Below are positions 24,995-33,539 of a stretch of 38,457 nucleotides of DNA, one piece after another (position 1 is the first letter of the stretch; every line of letters starts with the position of its first letter). The stretch is from CAZLMW01 sp964560875 (GTDB lineage: Bacteria > Myxococcota_A > UBA9042). The position numbers were made by a program, and so were the translations under genes. The notes beneath the pieces are model-generated. The model was not told the DNA's origin, made no database searches, and saw only the letters and a program-made list of their open reading frames with translations. The stretch is taken from contig CAZLMW010000078.1 in NCBI GenBank assembly GCA_964560875.1, positions 1 to 38,457 of the forward strand, written 5' to 3'.

Positions 24995-26772
24995 CCGTGC
25001 GTGCCGCTGCTTCTTCTCCCGTTCGTTGCGCGATGGGGCCCGTCTTGGCCGCGTTGCTCGCCGTTGCCGTCCAATCATTGGCAGGTTGCGGCGCTGAAAC
25101 TGCGACCTTGCCGCCCGAGCTGCTTGGGACCTGGTGCGTGACCGACGGCAAGACGTTCGACGTGGTGCGGATCGGCCGACGCAGTATCAAGGTTCCCGGG
25201 GTCAATCCGGTCTATGAGCTGTACCGCTACCGCGCCGGCGACGTCCCACAGCTCATCGGCGCGGGTGACGCGACCTGGACAAACGACGGCCCCGACAGCG
25301 CCGACGGTGAATTCCTGTCTTCGTCCTGGAGCTGGCTGCCGTCCGCGGCGACCGACGACGGAACCGACGGCCCGATGACCGCCCGCGTCTGGGGCTACTC
25401 GCGGACGCAGGCGACCATGCAAGTGCCAACATCCACCAACCCGTGGGCGTTTCAGCGCTTGACGATGCGCCGGGTCGACGAGCTGCCTGGACGCGACGCC
25501 AAGACGTGTGAAGACGGTGGCGGCGGGACAGCGTCTCTGGTGGTCGAGGGCGGCGATGGTGACCCCGGCGCGCTGAAGCTGATCTGGGCGACGTCCCTGC
25601 AGGCCGAAGCCGTCCGGATCCACGGCCGGATCGCGGCTCGTGGGCCGATCGCGGCCGTGTGGCGAACGTGGGGCGATACGCTGGTGGCCGTGTCGCAGCT
25701 CGATGGCAGCGGGCATCATCGCTGGACCAAGACGACGCCGACCGATCCCGACGCACCCGAGCCCAGCGTCACCGTGCATCCCGGCGGGCGAACCGTCGCG
25801 TCGTGGGGCTACAGCACGCCTTTCACTGTCGACAAACGCGCGATCGGTTCATGGGGCGACGGATCCCGTTCGGCGGCGATGGCGTCGTTCGGCTTGACCG
25901 GCACGCTTCAATGGATGCGGCACGCGGGCGGCCCGGGCGGCGCTACCTCCGTCCCTGCGGTCAAGCTCGATTCGCGCGGGTTCCTGTTCGCAGGGGTCGA
26001 GTCGTTCGCCGACCCGCTGTACATCGCGCCAACCGGCCCGCAGCCGCCCACCATCGATGCGACGGTCGCATTCACTCACATCGACGCCTCCGGCAAGCTC
26101 AAGAAATTCAAGCGCTTCACCAACACCTTGAAGAACCTCGAGCAGCACATCCTCGACACCGCCGTCTCGACGACCGACCGGGTGCTTATCTTCGTGTCCT
26201 CCGTCGCTGAAAAGCCCGAGGTGGACGTGGTTTGCTACGGCACATGCGTGCGCGCCGTCGATGACGCCCTCGAGGAGACCTGGGCTGTCTCGATCACGCC
26301 CGAAGCAACGTCATCCGGGCGCATCGCTGTCGGACCATCCGGGGAATCGATCGCCGCCGGTCCATGGACGCTGTATCGACCCGGTGGCGGCTCGAACGAC
26401 AAGCCCGGCCCCGGCCACTACGTCGTCGGGCTCGACGTCAACGGCAAGAAGCGCTGGGTCCGCACACGTTCGGGGCGTCCGCAGGTCGATGGCGCCGCCG
26501 TGCTTGGCGACGGGACCTCGATCGTGGCGGTCAGCTCGGCCGGCGATGATCCGCCGGACACAATCGCCGTCATACGCGCGTTCACGCCGGCGGGTTCGGC
26601 GTCCTGGACTCAAACATTGGCCGCGCGCCGTGTCGCCGAGATCACCGACATCACCACCGATGGCACAGACCTCGTTGTCATCGGTATTGGTCGTGCGGAT
26701 CGTGGACTCAAGCTTGGCGATATCACGGTGCCCGCCGGCATCTTCGTGGCGAGACTTCAGCCGCTCCTGTGA
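24991..26772 (+). CDS. Large lipoprotein with propeller-like repeats, unknown function
   Basis: 593 residues. The signal peptide ends in a good lipobox (SLAGC, Cys33). Residues 40-180 form a first domain beginning LLGTWCVTDGKTFDVVRIG, like small lipocalin-style or cost-type lipoprotein domains. From about 195 on, strand-rich repeats look like irregular beta-propeller blades: AVSQLDGSGHHRWTK, SFGLTGTLQWMRHAG, AFTHIDASGKLKKFK, VVGLDVNGKKRWVRT and RAFTPAGSASWTQT. Each ends with an aromatic-basic turn, as in SBBP-like or PQQ-like repeats. No catalytic motif is seen. It overlaps the small hypothetical gene by 4 bases and ends tail-to-tail 9 bases from the next minus-strand gene. Confidence 0.8.
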   Translation: MTVRAAASSPVRCAMGPVLAALLAVAVQSLAGCGAETATLPPELLGTWCVTDGKTFDVVRIGRRSIKVPGVNPVYELYRYRAGDVPQLIGAGDATWTNDGPDSADGEFLSSSWSWLPSAATDDGTDGPMTARVWGYSRTQATMQVPTSTNPWAFQRLTMRRVDELPGRDAKTCEDGGGGTASLVVEGGDGDPGALKLIWATSLQAEAVRIHGRIAARGPIAAVWRTWGDTLVAVSQLDGSGHHRWTKTTPTDPDAPEPSVTVHPGGRTVASWGYSTPFTVDKRAIGSWGDGSRSAAMASFGLTGTLQWMRHAGGPGGATSVPAVKLDSRGFLFAGVESFADPLYIAPTGPQPPTIDATVAFTHIDASGKLKKFKRFTNTLKNLEQHILDTAVSTTDRVLIFVSSVAEKPEVDVVCYGTCVRAVDDALEETWAVSITPEATSSGRIAVGPSGESIAAGPWTLYRPGGGSNDKPGPGHYVVGLDVNGKKRWVRTRSGRPQVDGAAVLGDGTSIVAVSSAGDDPPDTIAVIRAFTPAGSASWTQTLAARRVAEITDITTDGTDLVVIGIGRADRGLKLGDITVPAGIFVARLQPLL

Positions 26773-26781
26773 CCGTTTCCT

Positions 26782-28146
26782 TCAGCGGGGCAGCTCGAAG
26801 ATGACGCGTCCACCACCCTGCCGCGCGTTGTACTGCATCGCCGGCAGCATCAGGTTCCAGCATCGGCGATAGGTCAGCGTGTCCTCCTCGGTCGGCGGGC
26901 AGCGCGAGCTCTTGTACTCGGCTCTCGGTTCGACCAACCGGATTTGACGCTTGAGGATCTTGTCACCACGCGCCTGCAACTTCGCTTCGGCCAACCCGGC
27001 TGGATAGGGCGCGGGAGGCGGCAGCCATCGATAGCGATCGGGCGCAATCTCGCCTTTCATGCCGAGCAACTTGCCGCGTTTGGTCGTCACGTAGACCGAC
27101 ACCCGGCTCTGCCTGCTGCATTGTCGCGTGACCCCTTTGTTGGTGCACGAGGGCACGCATCCGTATTCGTACGCCTCGACGAGCCGACCCTTGCGGTCGT
27201 GCAGGTAGACCCGCCTCTTCAAAGACAAATCGCACTGGATCGCCACGTCCTTGCGCTTGCGTCGCCGTCTGCGCTTGCGTTTGCGCGACTTTTTAACCTT
27301 TTTTGCGCCTTTTCCGCCCTTCTTTCGGCGTCTGTCGGCCAGCGCGTCCGCAACAGCGAGCTCGGCGTTCATTCCAGCCCGTGGATCCTGGCAACACGGC
27401 AGCAACCCGGGTTTGAGGCGCTTGATCGTCTTGCGGGCCAGTCGCAGGCCGCGTGATTCCGTCACCCGTCGATCCGGCGCTTTCACAGCCGTCCAACGGC
27501 GCGCATCGAGCCAGGTGACGTGGCCGGCGCGCAGGTCGACGCGGACCTCGATTCGGTCGCCGATTACGTGCGCACCCTCGACGACGTGCTCGAAAACAAA
27601 GCGCGCGAAAGGATGCGCCCCGGCCGGCAGCCCCGAGTCGCTGTCCACGACGTGTTCGGCGATCACCAACGACGCTTCAGAAGGCACTTCACCCTCGCGC
27701 CGCGCCACCTTCTCCACCGCGCCGAGCTTCTGCCAACCGCCAGCCGGCACTTTCAAGCGCGGAATCGGCATTCGGTCGACCTCGATCGACACCAGTCGGC
27801 CGTTGAACCGGTCGAGCCGCACCAGCGATTCATGCGTCGGCATGCGGAACAGCCGCAACGGGCGCACGGTGGATTTGCCGTCGTGATACGCCTTGCCGCA
27901 CCGAATGCGGACCTTGTCGAGCTTGAGGTCTTTGTGCAGGTGACGCTCGATCGCGAGCAATTCCATCAGGTGCACGCAGTCGGCGTCTGGTTTCGCCGCG
28001 TGGCTGTCGGACGCAACAGCAGTCGTGGCGATCACAGTCGTGCAGACGGCGCCGATCCACCGACCGAATCGCCCGGGGAACAACGCTGGCGACCGAAAGT
28101 GGCCACGCCCAAATCCGGTCGACGTGCTGAGCAACAATGAACGCAT
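26782..28146 (-). CDS. Exported protein with a long polybasic linker, unknown function
   Basis: 454 residues from the ATG at 28144-28146 (a GTG 18 bases upstream is an alternative). An Arg-rich n-region and a hydrophobic core (about 31-46) followed by SDSHAAKPD suggest a signal peptide. The first half contains VRLDRFNGRLVSIEVDRM and HPFARFVFEHVVEGAHVIGDRIEVRVD. Residues 272-299 are about 22 of 28 Lys/Arg, and the C-terminal part has CVPSCTNKGVTRQC and a Cys-bearing RCWNLML. No family is recognised. It is the last gene of the oxidase operon strand, 30 bases after surf1, so a link to the oxidase is possible but unproven. Confidence 0.75.
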   Translation of the reverse strand: MRSLLLSTSTGFGRGHFRSPALFPGRFGRWIGAVCTTVIATTAVASDSHAAKPDADCVHLMELLAIERHLHKDLKLDKVRIRCGKAYHDGKSTVRPLRLFRMPTHESLVRLDRFNGRLVSIEVDRMPIPRLKVPAGGWQKLGAVEKVARREGEVPSEASLVIAEHVVDSDSGLPAGAHPFARFVFEHVVEGAHVIGDRIEVRVDLRAGHVTWLDARRWTAVKAPDRRVTESRGLRLARKTIKRLKPGLLPCCQDPRAGMNAELAVADALADRRRKKGGKGAKKVKKSRKRKRRRRRKRKDVAIQCDLSLKRRVYLHDRKGRLVEAYEYGCVPSCTNKGVTRQCSRQSRVSVYVTTKRGKLLGMKGEIAPDRYRWLPPPAPYPAGLAEAKLQARGDKILKRQIRLVEPRAEYKSSRCPPTEEDTLTYRRCWNLMLPAMQYNARQGGGRVIFELPR

Positions 28147-28176
28147 CAGCGGCGATCCTAGCACGGCGCGTGACTG

Positions 28177-29025
28177 CTACGCCGCTTCGGACCTGCCAAC
28201 GTCGGACGTCACGACCGGATTCACGGGCACCTTGCGGAACGAAAGCGCGAACCACACGCACACGAGCGTCACCGCGAGGCCGTACCAGGTCATCATGTAC
28301 TCGACGTGTTTGCTCGGCGGCATGCGGATCGGATGGGCATAGCCGTCGACGGGCACACGGTCGATGTTGACGGGCTTGCCGGTCGCTTGTTCGCCGGCTT
28401 GCAGCAACACGCGGGGCTCGAGATCGGCCACCATTTTCCCCATCGCGTCGGGATGCGCGCGCAACCAGGTCGGTCTGCCCAGCAGCTCGCCGGTCGGTTT
28501 GGCGCCTTTGGCCGGCGCGGTGATGTGCAGTCGGCCCTTGATGGTCCGCTTCGGTGACGCCGCGACGTCCCGCAAATAACCAGCCACCTTCTCGGCTGGC
28601 ACCCAACCGAGATGCACAAGCACGCGTTTGTATCGGCCGGAGTCTACCCGGAGCGGCATCATCACGCCGTAACCGCGGCGTCCCATCATGTAGCGGGCGG
28701 TCAGCAGCTGCGTCGAGTTGGGCTCAAGCTCGCCGGTCAGCGCGGCGCGTCGGTATTGGAGCTTGCCGAGCCGTTCCTTGTCATCGCCCACGCCGCCGAT
28801 GGAGGCCAGTTCAGTCAGCGGATCCTGGTGGTCGTGCTGCTCGTGGTAGTGGGCGATCGCGGCGGTCTTTTCGTCGTAGCGCCCGCGCTGCCAGTTGCCG
28901 AGGCTGATCAGCGCCGCGAGCATCGCAAGAGCGATCAGCGACACCCACACATTCGGTTTGAAAACACGACGAAGAGGCTGCGGGCTATCTTTCCCGACGC
29001 TCTCGCTGCCTTTTTCGTCGTTCAC
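28177..29025 (-). CDS. surf1: SURF1 family cytochrome oxidase assembly protein
   Basis: 282 residues from GTG at 29023-29025, chosen because AGGAG lies 7 bases upstream and the GTGA overlaps the peroxidase stop. SURF1/Shy1 helps insert heme a into subunit I of heme-copper oxidases. Two membrane helices are expected: near the N-terminus (NVWVSLIALAMLAALISLGNW, shown in part) and near the C-terminus (TWYGLAVTLVCVWFAL). Family marks are LGNWQRGRYDEK, HLGWVPAE, GYAHPIRMPPSKHVEYMMTW and the closing helix. The gene lies in the oxidase operon, after ctaG and the peroxidase. Confidence 0.9.
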   Translation of the reverse strand: MNDEKGSESVGKDSPQPLRRVFKPNVWVSLIALAMLAALISLGNWQRGRYDEKTAAIAHYHEQHDHQDPLTELASIGGVGDDKERLGKLQYRRAALTGELEPNSTQLLTARYMMGRRGYGVMMPLRVDSGRYKRVLVHLGWVPAEKVAGYLRDVAASPKRTIKGRLHITAPAKGAKPTGELLGRPTWLRAHPDAMGKMVADLEPRVLLQAGEQATGKPVNIDRVPVDGYAHPIRMPPSKHVEYMMTWYGLAVTLVCVWFALSFRKVPVNPVVTSDVGRSEAA

Positions 29026-30362
29026 TTGCCATCTCCTGACAGCCACTTCTTGTCGGGCAGCGGGCCGGTCAGCGTCTCGAGAAACGCGACGACCGCCTTG
29101 GCGTCGACGTCGGGGTCGACCTGCTTGAGCACCAGGTCCCGGTGGCCGATGCGCGGCTTGTCTGGAAGCTTTTTATAGAAATCGACGACCTCGGCAAGTG
29201 TCTGGAACTGGCCGCCGTGCATGTAGGGCGCCGTCTTCGCCACATTGCGCAGGCTGGGTGTCTTGAACGCGCCCAGGAAGTCCTCGAATTTCGGGTTGAG
29301 AAAACGCAGCTCCTTGCAGTCCTTGGCGTCGCTGTACAGGCCGCCGCACGAGAACGTGTCCTTCTTGACGCTCGCCGCCCCAAGGGTCCGTCCTGCGTCT
29401 TCGCCGCTCACCCCCTCGGTCCTTGGCAAGCCGATGTTGTGAAAGCTCTTGTCGGTGAACAGCTGGCCGTTGTGGCAATTGACGCACCCGCCGCTGCCGA
29501 TGAACTGCCGCAGACCGCGCGTGGCCAGGTCGGAGAACTCCTTGGTCGGCCCGTCGTTGCCTTTCGCGAGCCGCTCGGCCCAGGCGTCGAACGGTGAAGG
29601 TCGTGGTAGCAGCTTGCGCTCAAACGCCTCGATCGACTTGCCGACGTTCGAAAACGCCTTGTTGACCGCGTGCCGGTCAGCGTCGCTCATGGCCAGCCAC
29701 GCCTTGTTATGCGGGTCGCGCGTCTTGTCGGGCACCGGTCGGGCATGTGGCGGGAATCGCGCGCCGTCCTCCAGTGGCGGGAGCGGGCCAAACAGCTTGG
29801 TGTAGGCGTCCTTGTAGTGTTTGTTGACGTGGTGAAGCACGCCGAGTCGCGAAAAACCGTGCTCCGGCGGCGCCTCGAGCGGCCCCATCGACTGCGCCCA
29901 CAGGCTGTCCTTGCGACCGTCCCAGAAGACGAACGGCAGCCACTGCGATCCGATGACGGACGGCGCGGCGCGCGGTGTCTCGCCCACACCCTTGGCGCGC
30001 TTGCGACCGTCGGCGAAGTACAGCTCGGGGGCGTGACAGGTCGCGCAGGCAACCTTGCCGTTGCTGCTCATGCGCTTGTCGTAAAACAGGCTGCGGCCGA
30101 GCAGGGCGGCGTCTTCGTTGTCTGCGAACGCGTTGCCCGGGCTCTTGGCGAGCGGCGGAATGCCAGCGAGGCTCGCGACCAGGCGCTTTTCGGCGTTGGA
30201 CCACGGCCGATCGTCCGCGGCCTGGTTGCAGCCCAGGGACAGCGCGGTCACGACGCCGAGTAATAACGCGCTGGTGACCTCTTTGTGGAGGCGATTGCGC
30301 CTCGCCGGTCTACTCGGCTTCTGGCGGCTGTTCCCACACGTGCCTGAGGCGATCTTTGACAC
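29022..30362 (-). CDS. Di-heme cytochrome c peroxidase / MauG family lipoprotein
   Basis: 446 residues from the GTG at 30360-30362, which follows GGAGG by 6 bases and overlaps the end of ctaG by 53 bases. A hydrophobic stretch with lipobox LSLGC (Cys45) suggests a lipoprotein, though the 30-residue n-region is long. Two heme c motifs are present, CATCH (106-110) and CVNCH (293-297), with FYDKRMS and FKTPSLRNVAKTAPYMHGGQ, all typical of bacterial cytochrome c peroxidases. Such enzymes reduce peroxide with electrons from small cytochromes, or modify proteins as MauG does. A TTG at 30386 is an alternative start. The place between ctaG and surf1 suggests a role near the oxidase. Confidence 0.88.
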   Translation of the reverse strand: MSKIASGTCGNSRQKPSRPARRNRLHKEVTSALLLGVVTALSLGCNQAADDRPWSNAEKRLVASLAGIPPLAKSPGNAFADNEDAALLGRSLFYDKRMSSNGKVACATCHAPELYFADGRKRAKGVGETPRAAPSVIGSQWLPFVFWDGRKDSLWAQSMGPLEAPPEHGFSRLGVLHHVNKHYKDAYTKLFGPLPPLEDGARFPPHARPVPDKTRDPHNKAWLAMSDADRHAVNKAFSNVGKSIEAFERKLLPRPSPFDAWAERLAKGNDGPTKEFSDLATRGLRQFIGSGGCVNCHNGQLFTDKSFHNIGLPRTEGVSGEDAGRTLGAASVKKDTFSCGGLYSDAKDCKELRFLNPKFEDFLGAFKTPSLRNVAKTAPYMHGGQFQTLAEVVDFYKKLPDKPRIGHRDLVLKQVDPDVDAKAVVAFLETLTGPLPDKKWLSGDGK

Positions 30363-31938
30363 CGCTACCCTCCAACTCGACTTCAAAAACCCACTTTCCG
30401 TGCATGTGCAGTTTCATGCCCTCGGTAAGATAGGCACCGCCGCCGAGTTCGCGGTGATGGGGATCGGTCATCATGCCGTGACCGTGATGCGGCATCGTCG
30501 CGTCGACCTTGACGACCGCCCCGCCGATGAGCTCCGAAGACGTCGCGTGGCGCGCCAGCGTGACGACCTGGAAGAGCTCGCCTACCCTCGGTTTTGGCGG
30601 CGAGAAGCGCAGCTCGAATTTCACTTTCCCGTGCACGCCGGTGCCCGCGATCGTCGGTTTGCCCGACTCGCCCTTCTTGGCCGCTTCCGCCGTTGCCGTG
30701 GCTCCGATCGGGGCCGCAACTGCGCCTTCTTTTGCAGCATTGGCCCCTGTAGCGCCCGGATCTCCGGTCTTTGCTCCACCTTCCTTTGCTGCAGCGGCGG
30801 ATTCATCGGTCCCAGCGGCGCCGTCGTTGCTTTTTTTGCCGCAGCCGACGAGCAGCGCGGCGCACAGGAGCATCGTCATAAGCGCCGGCTTCTTGGCTTG
30901 GGCCGGCTTTTTTGCGTGGGCGGGCTTGCTCGCCAGGGCCGACTTGTTGCGTCGCTTCGCCAGGGCATCGTCCACCGCGCTGATACCGCTCGACCCCCGC
31001 TTTGGCGTGCCGCGCAGCGCGATGGAAACAAAGACATATCCAAGCCCGCCCCACAGGAACAAGCCACCGGGCAACCACATGAGGAGGCCTCCAATCTGCT
31101 GGTCCGCCAACGGTGTGAGCCCCCACACGCGTGGGACGGAAAGGTAGTAGGTGTAGATGACGTCGTCCTGCAGGCTGATGCCGATGCCCAGCACCTTCAT
31201 CGCGAACATATTGGCGAAGACGTAAAAGATCTGGGCCCCGTATGCCGGTCGCGGGACCTCGGGCAAGCTGCCGATAAGCGGCCACCAGAAGACGCAGGCC
31301 GTCGACATGAACAGCAAGTGCTCGAAGATGTGGAAGGGATGGTCCTCGAGCGCGAGGTTGTAGAGCGCGGGGACGTGCCAGATGACGGTCGTCAGGTTGT
31401 AGACGACGAACGCAGGCACCGGTCGGGTGATCGTGTAGGCGACCCGTCGCACGTGGCGGTTCTTGACCAGCGGCCGCAGCATCCAGCCCGGGATCGACCA
31501 GAGAAACAGCGGCGCCCACACCAGCTGCAGGCCGAGGTGCTGAAACATGTGCGCGGAGAAGAGCAGCTCATCGCTGAGGTGGTGCAGTGGCCCGTCGAGC
31601 AGCAACCAGAGCAGCACCATCGAGCCGTAGAACGCACGCGCCTTCCCGACCGGGACCTCTTCGGCCCACTTGTATTTCACCCGCCAGCGCGTCATCGCCA
31701 GCGTGTACAGCGCCGTCATGGCCACGATGCCGATAACGATCGAGGGGTGGTAGTCCCAGAACAGCCAGTCTGCGCTGGTGGCGACGAGGTAGTCGGCGCG
31801 GCCCTTCAGTTCGCGGTATCCGGACGGGTGCCCGAACGTCAGCGTGGATTGCAGCAAAACGCTCGCCGCGACGGCGATTCCGAAAGCGAACGTCGCGACC
31901 TTGTGCAGGGGCGCGAAGACCGGTGCGGGGGTCTTCAT
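30310..31938 (-). CDS. ctaG: CtaG (caa3 oxidase assembly) fused to a lipobox-like segment and a YtkA-like domain
   Basis: 542 residues without a stop. Residues 1-310 are a CtaG (caa3_CtaG) membrane protein: multiple membrane helices, LLDGPLHHLSDELLFSAHMFQHL, WHVPALYN and HIFEHLLFMSTACVFWWPLIG are characteristic. CtaG is needed to assemble active caa3 oxidase in Bacillus. Residues 311-352 are a basic linker (KPAHAKKPAQAKKP). Residues 354-366 (MTMLLCAALLVGC) look exactly like a lipoprotein signal. Residues 430-535 form a YtkA-like domain with MPHHGHGMMTDPHH, a His/Met-rich stretch that could bind copper. The start ATG at 31938 lies 20 bases after the ctaF stop. The C-terminal part may also be made separately from Met354 (30879) or Met356; no strong ribosome site is seen there. 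Confidence 0.85.
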   Translation of the reverse strand: MKTPAPVFAPLHKVATFAFGIAVAASVLLQSTLTFGHPSGYRELKGRADYLVATSADWLFWDYHPSIVIGIVAMTALYTLAMTRWRVKYKWAEEVPVGKARAFYGSMVLLWLLLDGPLHHLSDELLFSAHMFQHLGLQLVWAPLFLWSIPGWMLRPLVKNRHVRRVAYTITRPVPAFVVYNLTTVIWHVPALYNLALEDHPFHIFEHLLFMSTACVFWWPLIGSLPEVPRPAYGAQIFYVFANMFAMKVLGIGISLQDDVIYTYYLSVPRVWGLTPLADQQIGGLLMWLPGGLFLWGGLGYVFVSIALRGTPKRGSSGISAVDDALAKRRNKSALASKPAHAKKPAQAKKPALMTMLLCAALLVGCGKKSNDGAAGTDESAAAAKEGGAKTGDPGATGANAAKEGAVAAPIGATATAEAAKKGESGKPTIAGTGVHGKVKFELRFSPPKPRVGELFQVVTLARHATSSELIGGAVVKVDATMPHHGHGMMTDPHHRELGGGAYLTEGMKLHMHGKWVFEVELEGSGVKDRLRHVWEQPPEAE

Positions 31939-31957
31939 CGGAGGTCTGGAGGGCTGG

Positions 31958-32725
31958 CTACGGCGCCTTTTCGCCCTCGCACTCCTTGCCGTCGGCGACG
32001 TTCTTGCCCTTGAGTGACTTGACGTACAGGGCGACGTCCGTGGCTTCCTGGTCGGTGATCTGCGCCGGCACCATCGAGACCATCGCGGTCGCGGGCACAC
32101 CGTTCATCAACACGTTGACGAAGTCGTAGATCTTGCCGCCGTGCTTGTAACAATCGTCGGTCATGTTCGGGCCCAGGCCCGGCATCCCGCCACCGTCGGC
32201 GCGGTGACATGCGCTGCAGCGGGACTTGAAGATGGCTTCGCCCTTGCTGAAATCGCCCTTGGCGTCGGCGAAGAGCTTGTCGTACTCCTCGGCCTTGAGC
32301 TTGGGTTTGGCGCCGGCTGCGGCCGCGAGTTTTTCGGGATGCAGGCGCTCGATGCTGCTCTTCTGCGTGAACACGCGCGCGTACGTCTTGGCGTAGTGGT
32401 CCCAGTGGCGGTTGACCATCATGCCGAGCACGATGATCGTCGCCAGCGCCAGGAAGAGCGGCGCGATGAAGACGATGCGGAAGACGTTGCGGTCCTCCGC
32501 CAGGTGCATGAACAGCCCGACGACCATCGCGAACTTGACCACCGCGAGGACGATCATGATCGGCGGCAACAGGTCCGCAGGGACCTGCGGCACATAGAGG
32601 ATGCCAATCTCGACCGCGGTGATCAGCGTGAGGATCACACCGGTTCGAAGATACGATTTGCCGTGCGGGTGGTAGCTCGCGACGTCGTGTAGCGCCGGGT
32701 TCTTGGCGGCGTCACCGTGACTCAT
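31958..32725 (-). CDS. ctaF: Cytochrome c oxidase subunit IV fused to cytochrome c
   Basis: 255 residues. Residues 1-105 match the prokaryotic COX4 (subunit IV, CtaF/CyoD-like) family, with three membrane helices: YLRTGVILTLITAVEIGIL, PIMIVLAVVKFAMVVGLFMHL and IVFIAPLFLALATIIVLGMM. After an amphipathic linker, residues 160-240 form a cytochrome c domain with heme motif CSACH (170-174) and a likely distal Met in MVSMVP. Subunit IV normally ends after the third helix, so the heme domain is an addition that would sit on the periplasmic side. The ATG follows GGAGG by 8 bases. Its place between ctaE and ctaG supports the call. Confidence 0.88.
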   Translation of the reverse strand: MSHGDAAKNPALHDVASYHPHGKSYLRTGVILTLITAVEIGILYVPQVPADLLPPIMIVLAVVKFAMVVGLFMHLAEDRNVFRIVFIAPLFLALATIIVLGMMVNRHWDHYAKTYARVFTQKSSIERLHPEKLAAAAGAKPKLKAEEYDKLFADAKGDFSKGEAIFKSRCSACHRADGGGMPGLGPNMTDDCYKHGGKIYDFVNVLMNGVPATAMVSMVPAQITDQEATDVALYVKSLKGKNVADGKECEGEKAP

Positions 32726-32777
32726 TTTCAAGCCTCCGAGAGCGGTTCAGCTTCGGTCGTTTGGGCGGAAAACCCGC

Positions 32778-33464
32778 CTATTTCACAGCGTCCGAGAGCG
32801 GCTTTGCGAACTCGAGCAGGTACACGAACGTAAAGATGATGATCCAGACGATGTCGACAAAGTGCCAGTAGAGGCCGCCCGACTCGATGGAGTACGCCTT
32901 CTCGCCCGTGATGTAGCCCTTCTTCACCATGATTGCCATGATAAGCAGCCAGATGACGCCGACCGAGACGTGAGCCCCGTGAAAGCCCGTCATCGTGTAG
33001 AAAGTCGAGCCGAAGAGCGACGTCTGCAGCGCCAAGCCCATGTGGTAGAAGTGCCAGAATTCGTAGACTTGGAAGCTCACGAAGACGGTGCCGCAGACCG
33101 CGGTTGCGAGCAGGAAATTGACCGTGCGGCCGGTCTTGCCCTGCTTGATGGCGTCGACCGCCATCGCCATGGTCCATGAGCTCATCAGCAGGATGAACGT
33201 CGAAATCGACGTGATCTCGATGCTGAAGATCTCCTGCGGCAGCGGACCGGTGATGCTCTTCTCGTGGTAGAAGAAGTAGGTCGCGATCAGGCTGCCGAAG
33301 AACATGCATTCGGAGCCGAGGAAGGTCCAAATCGCCAACTTGATGTTGGGCACCTTCATGTAGTTGTTTTCGACGAGATCGCCGTGGCCGTGGTCGTCAT
33401 GACCGTCCGCGTGGTCGTCGTGACCTTCCGCGTGCCCGTGATCCAATGCCGCTTCAGCGCTCAT
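32778..33464 (-). CDS. ctaE: Cytochrome c oxidase subunit III with His-rich N-terminus
   Basis: 228 residues, five membrane helices, the short form typical of bacterial caa3/aa3 oxidases. Conserved marks are FLGSECMFFGSLIATYF with the membrane Glu, YEFWHFYHMG, TGFHGAHVSVGVIWL and ESGGLYWHFVDIVWI. Subunit III stabilises proton pumping by subunit I. Residues 9-28 are almost entirely His, Asp and Gly, unusual for the family and a possible metal-binding tail. AAGGA lies upstream of the ATG. The gene follows ctaD by 75 bases. Confidence 0.95.
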   Translation of the reverse strand: MSAEAALDHGHAEGHDDHADGHDDHGHGDLVENNYMKVPNIKLAIWTFLGSECMFFGSLIATYFFYHEKSITGPLPQEIFSIEITSISTFILLMSSWTMAMAVDAIKQGKTGRTVNFLLATAVCGTVFVSFQVYEFWHFYHMGLALQTSLFGSTFYTMTGFHGAHVSVGVIWLLIMAIMVKKGYITGEKAYSIESGGLYWHFVDIVWIIIFTFVYLLEFAKPLSDAVK

Positions 33465-33539
33465 TGTTGTGTCCTTGTCGTTTCAAGTTGCGTCGATTCG
33501 ATGGTCTCGATGACAACGAGATTCCGTTCAGATCGGCCG

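Noticed and set aside
31939..32100. N-terminal extension of ctaG to 32100
   Set aside because: It would overlap ctaF by more than 140 bases and reads as Arg/Ser/Pro-rich shadow sequence; the ATG at 31938 fits the family.
32735..32801. Direct repeat TCCGAGAGCGG at 32735-32745 and 32791-32801
   Set aside because: One copy is the end of ctaE and the other holds the ctaF ribosome site. An 11-base repeat may be a small duplication, but nothing further supports a function.
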